This document shows, in pieces, positions 60,176-64,000 of a stretch of DNA of 64,000 nt. The translations under genes were made by a program, and so were the position numbers. Source of the DNA: Cubamyces lactineus (Eukaryota > Basidiomycota > Agaricomycetes > Polyporales > Polyporaceae); assembly GCA_022376465.1 (NCBI GenBank), contig JACDTU010000001.1:3038001-3102000 (forward strand), in the 5' to 3' direction. The first letter of the stretch is position 1; the number at the start of each line of letters is the position of its first letter. A model generated the notes under the pieces. The model was given only the letters and a program-made list of their open reading frames with translations, had not been told where the DNA came from and did no database searches.

Positions 60176-63139
60176 ATGCCGTCTTTCCTTCGTCGTCTTG
60201 CGGTTGCTGTGGCTATTGGTGCCGCACAGTCAGTCTATGCGGCACCCGCCGCCTCCTCTGCTGCTGATCCATGTGCAAAGATTGCTGGGACGCTGTTCGC
60301 CCCTCCGGCAGATGCACTGGCGTGCATGAAGTCGTTCCCGTTTAACGAGACGCTGAAGCAGAACGTGCTCACTGTGATCTCTCGCGTCTTTGACTTCTAC
60401 ACGTTTGAAGACTATTACCTGGACTCTCCCCCACCCTTCCAGGATTCTACGACCAACATCCGCGCTCAGCTGGCTAGGATCAATCAGACGCATTACGAGG
60501 TCAGTGTGCCATGTTGTGTATCACGAGAAGAGCTACTGACGGGGCTTGAAAGACGGACTTTGACTTCAACAAAAATGTCTACGATTTCACGACCCAGCTC
60601 AATGATGGGCACACTCGTGAGGCCATGTTGGCTATACCTTGTCGACTCCCACTGATGAGCATCAACAGGCTGGTTCCCAGACTGCTACACGCAGTTCCAG
60701 AACCTCATCCCCGCCCCCGTCGTGACGCTCGAAGAGAACGGCGTCCAGAACGTGTTCGTCGCACCTGACGCAGTCGAGTTCGTCTCTCTGCTCGGTAGCA
60801 ACTTCACCTCCTTCTTCGATGAGATCCACTTTGACTGGAAGCGCCTCGCGGGGGCCAAGGTGCTCGAGATCGAAGGCATGGACGCGTACGCGTACGCGCA
60901 GCACATCGCAGAGACGCAGTCGGGCAACTACCTCGACCTCGGCGTGCGCATCAACAGCGCGTTCAGCAGCTACCGGATCTCTGGGACGGACTTTTCGCAG
61001 CGGTTCGGCGATATCTCGGGACCGCAGTTCCCTACGCAGAACACGCTCACGATGAAGCTCATCCCTGTGAACTCTACGAAGGCGGAGACGGTCGAGGTGC
61101 CGTTCCTCGCGAGCTACCTCGGCTTGCCATTCACCGATCGTGAGGACTTGTAAGCATCACTGTTCTCTTCGACACAAGAGGAAGTAGGCAACTGACATCC
61201 GAACTGCACTGACGTACAGCTGGGCTATCAACTGTGCGGCGAACGATGAGACAAATGGTGTTGACTTCAAGAGCTCAGCTCAACTTGCCAAGCTTTCGAA
61301 CAAGAGGAGCAAGAAGCTCGCCAAAGCGTCCATTGTCGACATGTCTGCGAAGAACGCGGTTGGGCTGCCTTCCCAGTTCGAGCCCACGCTACCCCCGGTC
61401 AATGGGAGCGAAGGCGTAATCAAGTCGTTTATCCTTCCGGATAAGAAGACTGGAGTGGTACGTGATATCATCAATGACGAGGGGACTAGTTTCTGATGTA
61501 GCTGCGATTCTGTAACCCGTCTACGTTGTAGATGTTCGTCGGCTCCTTCGAGCCCGATGACTTCTTCCAATTCCAAACTGATGTTCAGACGACCGTCACC
61601 GCGTTCCAGGAGGCGGGAGTCAGTCAGCTGCTCATTGACCTCACGAATAACGGCGGTATGTGGAGCAGCACGTAAACTTTCATGTCGGCATGATCGAGCT
61701 AACACACGTCATTCCAGGTGGCTTTGTGTGTCTCGGACAGTTCTTGCATGTCTTCCTGACCGGGTCCAAGAGCTTGGGCAACTTCCCGAATCCGTGAGTA
61801 GTGCTTGTCAGGCGGAATGTCTTGACGATTCATGGTTTGTGTTTGCCATGTTCAGTGGCTTCCAGTCCACCAACCGCGCAAACCCACTTGCCCAGAAGAT
61901 CCTTGCCTCCGACATCGAACTCGGGGTGACGTCAGAAATTTCATTCTACACCGCAGATAATTGTAAGTAATCTTGGCCTATTTAAGCGTATGCAGACAAA
62001 ATCTGACCTCTTGCTCAGGGGCATTCTTGAGTAACAACACGGAAATGCCTCCTACTGTGAATTATATGGCGCCTCCTACTAGCAGACAGATCAACGGGCA
62101 GACATACGTGGAGTCGCAGCGCTTCTTGGTGAGTGATTCCTGGCGACAAGCTGTGGGCCTTGTACTGAATCGCGATAGGATGTCTGCCCCTTCAACGTAG
62201 ACATTCCGGAGGATCCACCATTTGATCCTAGGTGCGGATTGAGCTACAGTCGATATCTTCTCGTACTGATCTACATTTAGCAAAATCGCAATTGGTCTGT
62301 ATACCCCGGGTCTCGTGTATGACAACAGCATCTGACCTCAGTGCTTGGATAGTCGGCAACGGAAATTGCGCTTCAACCTGCGCTATGTTCAGCACGCTCA
62401 TGAACGAGCGCCATAACACTAAGATTGCTGTCTTCGGCGGCAAACCTGGTCTACCTACGCAATTCAAGGGTACGTCTCGAGTTCCTTAGTTTCGGAGGCT
62501 TGCAGCATGCGAAGCTGATCGTTGCATGGTCCTTGTCAGGTATGGCAGGTAACCAAGTGCTTGAGTGGTTCGACATTGATTCGGAGATCAAGACGGCAAA
62601 CCTGAAGGACGTGAGTAGTCGCTGCTCTGCTCTCTTCTTATCCGAGTACGGTTCTGATATCTCGTGTAGGATCCTTTGGCGCCACCGGACTTGTGAGTAT
62701 GCGCTACAGAGGCTTCAGAATTAGTTGATTGATATGTGTACCGCCCGAAGGCTTGTTTCCGGTGACTTCAGGTAGGCGCATTTCTGTCTTGTTTCCACGA
62801 AATCAATCCTCACAAAGCCACATCATAGACACAATTGGCGCATTGGTATAGTTCAAACTACAGTTTTATATGCTGCGTTCCTCACTATGGCATGCGCCTA
62901 GCTTACAGTTTCTTCGATGAGAAAGTCCCGATCGGTGAGCATGTTGTTACGACTCCACTATGCATGCAAGCTGACATAAGTGTGGCAGCCTACGTGTCGG
63001 AACTCCCTCACTGTCTGTGCCATATTTGCTATCGGTTCTGAATCCGCCTCGATCTCTGACATTCTCTCGATTGGCAGTCCGCTTCGCGTATACGGTCGAC
63101 ACCTATAACAACCCTCAAAATCTCTGGGTGTTTGCGTAA
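60176..63139 (+). CDS. Secreted S41/CPAF-like peptidase family protein
   Basis: About 14 exons, several very small. Signal peptide: MPSFLRRLAVAVAIGAAQSV, then YAAP. Blocks follow in the usual order: PCAKIAGTLFAPPADALACM, DFYTFEDYYLDSPPPFQDST, DFNKNVYDFTTQLNDGHT (candidate catalytic His), RWFPDCYTQFQNLIPAPVVT, VLEIEGMDAYAYAQHIAETQ, MFVGSFEPDDFFQFQTDVQT, QLLIDLTNNGGGFVCLGQFL, GNGNCASTCAMFSTLMNERH (candidate nucleophile Ser), TKIAVFGGKPG, YGMRLAYSFFDEKVPI (candidate Glu), and the last exon FRFAYTVDTYNNPQNLWVFA. This matches the fungal relatives of the tail-specific/CPAF serine peptidases. Catalytic residues are inferred from motif position. The final exons lie beyond any long open frame and were found by reading the short GT-AG introns. 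Substrates are unknown. Confidence 0.85.
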
Positions 63140-63907
63140 GATCGCCATTGCGTTTCCAACGCAGCTGTTGCTGACCCCGGGTTATTGTGCGTAGAGCAAA
63201 GCAACTTCTCGGATAAGGGTTGGAGCATAGCCCGAACCTGTGGCCCGTATAAGACGCGGGCTCAGGGTCGGGCTTGGGTGGGCAGGCGTACGATAACAAC
63301 GAAATGTGAGAGGACGCGACGAACTTTTGGCGACTAAGCCGATGTAACAACGAGTACTGGCACTTGATCAATACTAGGGAGTGGCCGCTTGAACCATGGC
63401 AAGGTTGCTTGTGAGCGCTTCATGGAATTTCGCATCTTGTTCAGAAGCTGTTCTTGGTGGTTACAACCATTACAACACATGGCCGTGTACGATGTGCGGC
63501 GTTCGCTCTAGTGACGAAACGCCTCCATCGAACTGGCATCCTACTGCCGAAATGCTTCTCCAGCGCGAGCACAAGTAGTCTGATGTTATTTGGCGAGATA
63601 TTGCTCTACTTCAATCAAGACTCATTGAATACGCATGTGACGGCTCATAAGTCAGTCTTGGCTTCTATATAGTTGGATTATTTGTAGTGTTTCGCGCGAC
63701 GTGTTGAGTCTTACAGTGACGGAATATACACCTCTTCCAAGTGGGTGTAGGGAGTGTGCCATTAATACTACGGGTTCCGAGTCTCGCCAAGCCTGTACCT
63801 CAGCTGAGCGCGCTCGGGACGGATCAAGCCAGCGCCCCCGACTCGCCGTTCCCGAGCGACGTCGTCGAGTAGCGCTGCACGCGACACAACGTCCTCTTCA
63901 TACCACC
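63140..63907. other. Spacer and promoter of the right-edge gene
   Basis: No open frame of interest. The last 60 bp are GC-rich and end in taccaccATGatc, a strong start context. Confidence 0.45.
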
Positions 63908-64000
63908 ATGATCACCCGGCGGGCACTCACCACTCTTCGACGCGCTCCTCTTCACCGCGCGTTGTCTTCGCGCGCGTCGGCCGTACTCTCGGTATTGGAC
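63908..64000 (+). CDS. Start of a gene with mitochondrial-type presequence (cut by window edge)
   Basis: A 31-codon open frame reaches the window end. The translation starts MITRRALTTLRRAPLHRALS and continues SRASAVLSVLD: rich in Arg, Leu, Ala and Ser with no acidic residue until the last position, typical of a mitochondrial targeting presequence. The ATG has a favourable context (accaccATG). The mature protein is outside the window, so the product is unknown. Confidence 0.55.
   Translation, partial: MITRRALTTLRRAPLHRALSSRASAVLSVLD

Overview
The window is nuclear DNA of an Agaricomycete (mushroom-forming basidiomycete). The evidence is dense genes with many 36-100 nt GT-AG introns, an expanded fungal-type FunK1 protein kinase family, a Kyakuja-Dileera-Zisupton (KDZ) DNA transposon, and conserved fungal genes (IRE1, JIP5/WDR55, an intron-bearing tRNA-Pro). 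Species cannot be fixed from the sequence.

Region 1 (1-42 kb) is accessory and rearranged. It holds seven FunK1 kinase copies plus one short relic. Copies left of about 22 kb are on the plus strand: a C-terminal part at 1-699, one intact gene at 13746-16417, and two pseudogenes. Copies from 27 to 38 kb are on the minus strand: one lacking its first exon and two intact genes. An acyl-CoA/4-coumarate-CoA ligase gene flanks the array on both sides and in both cases points towards it: a broken copy on the left (1203-1503 plus 12531-12695) and an apparently intact copy on the right (39295-41834, minus). The ligase-FunK1 spacer is also similar in inverted orientation, so the region looks like an old inverted segmental duplication around a centre at about 22.9-27 kb. 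The centre carries a two-TM serine-rich membrane protein and an acidic low-complexity protein.

The left ligase copy is split by an apparently complete 11,027-bp KDZ transposon (1504-12530). It has near-identical long terminal inverted repeats (936 and 911 bp), a perfect 8-bp target-site duplication (GTCGCGGA), a multi-exon KDZ transposase open throughout, and two companion genes. One companion is a coiled-coil protein with an in-frame TGA near its 3' end. The other has an N-terminal basic segment reminiscent of the divergent HMG domain reported for fungal KDZ elements. I saw no TET/JBP gene in it.

Region 2 (42.7-64 kb) is mostly conserved housekeeping sequence: an alpha/beta-hydrolase, the WD40 ribosome-biogenesis protein JIP5, the unfolded-protein-response sensor IRE1 (six exons, consistent reading phase, 1188 aa), a tRNA-Pro(CGG) with a short intron, two tandem related serine/proline-rich proteins with PPxY/LPxY-like motifs (only one with a signal peptide and TM segment), a secreted S41/CPAF-like protease with many small exons, and the first 31 codons of a gene with a mitochondrial-type presequence running off the right edge.
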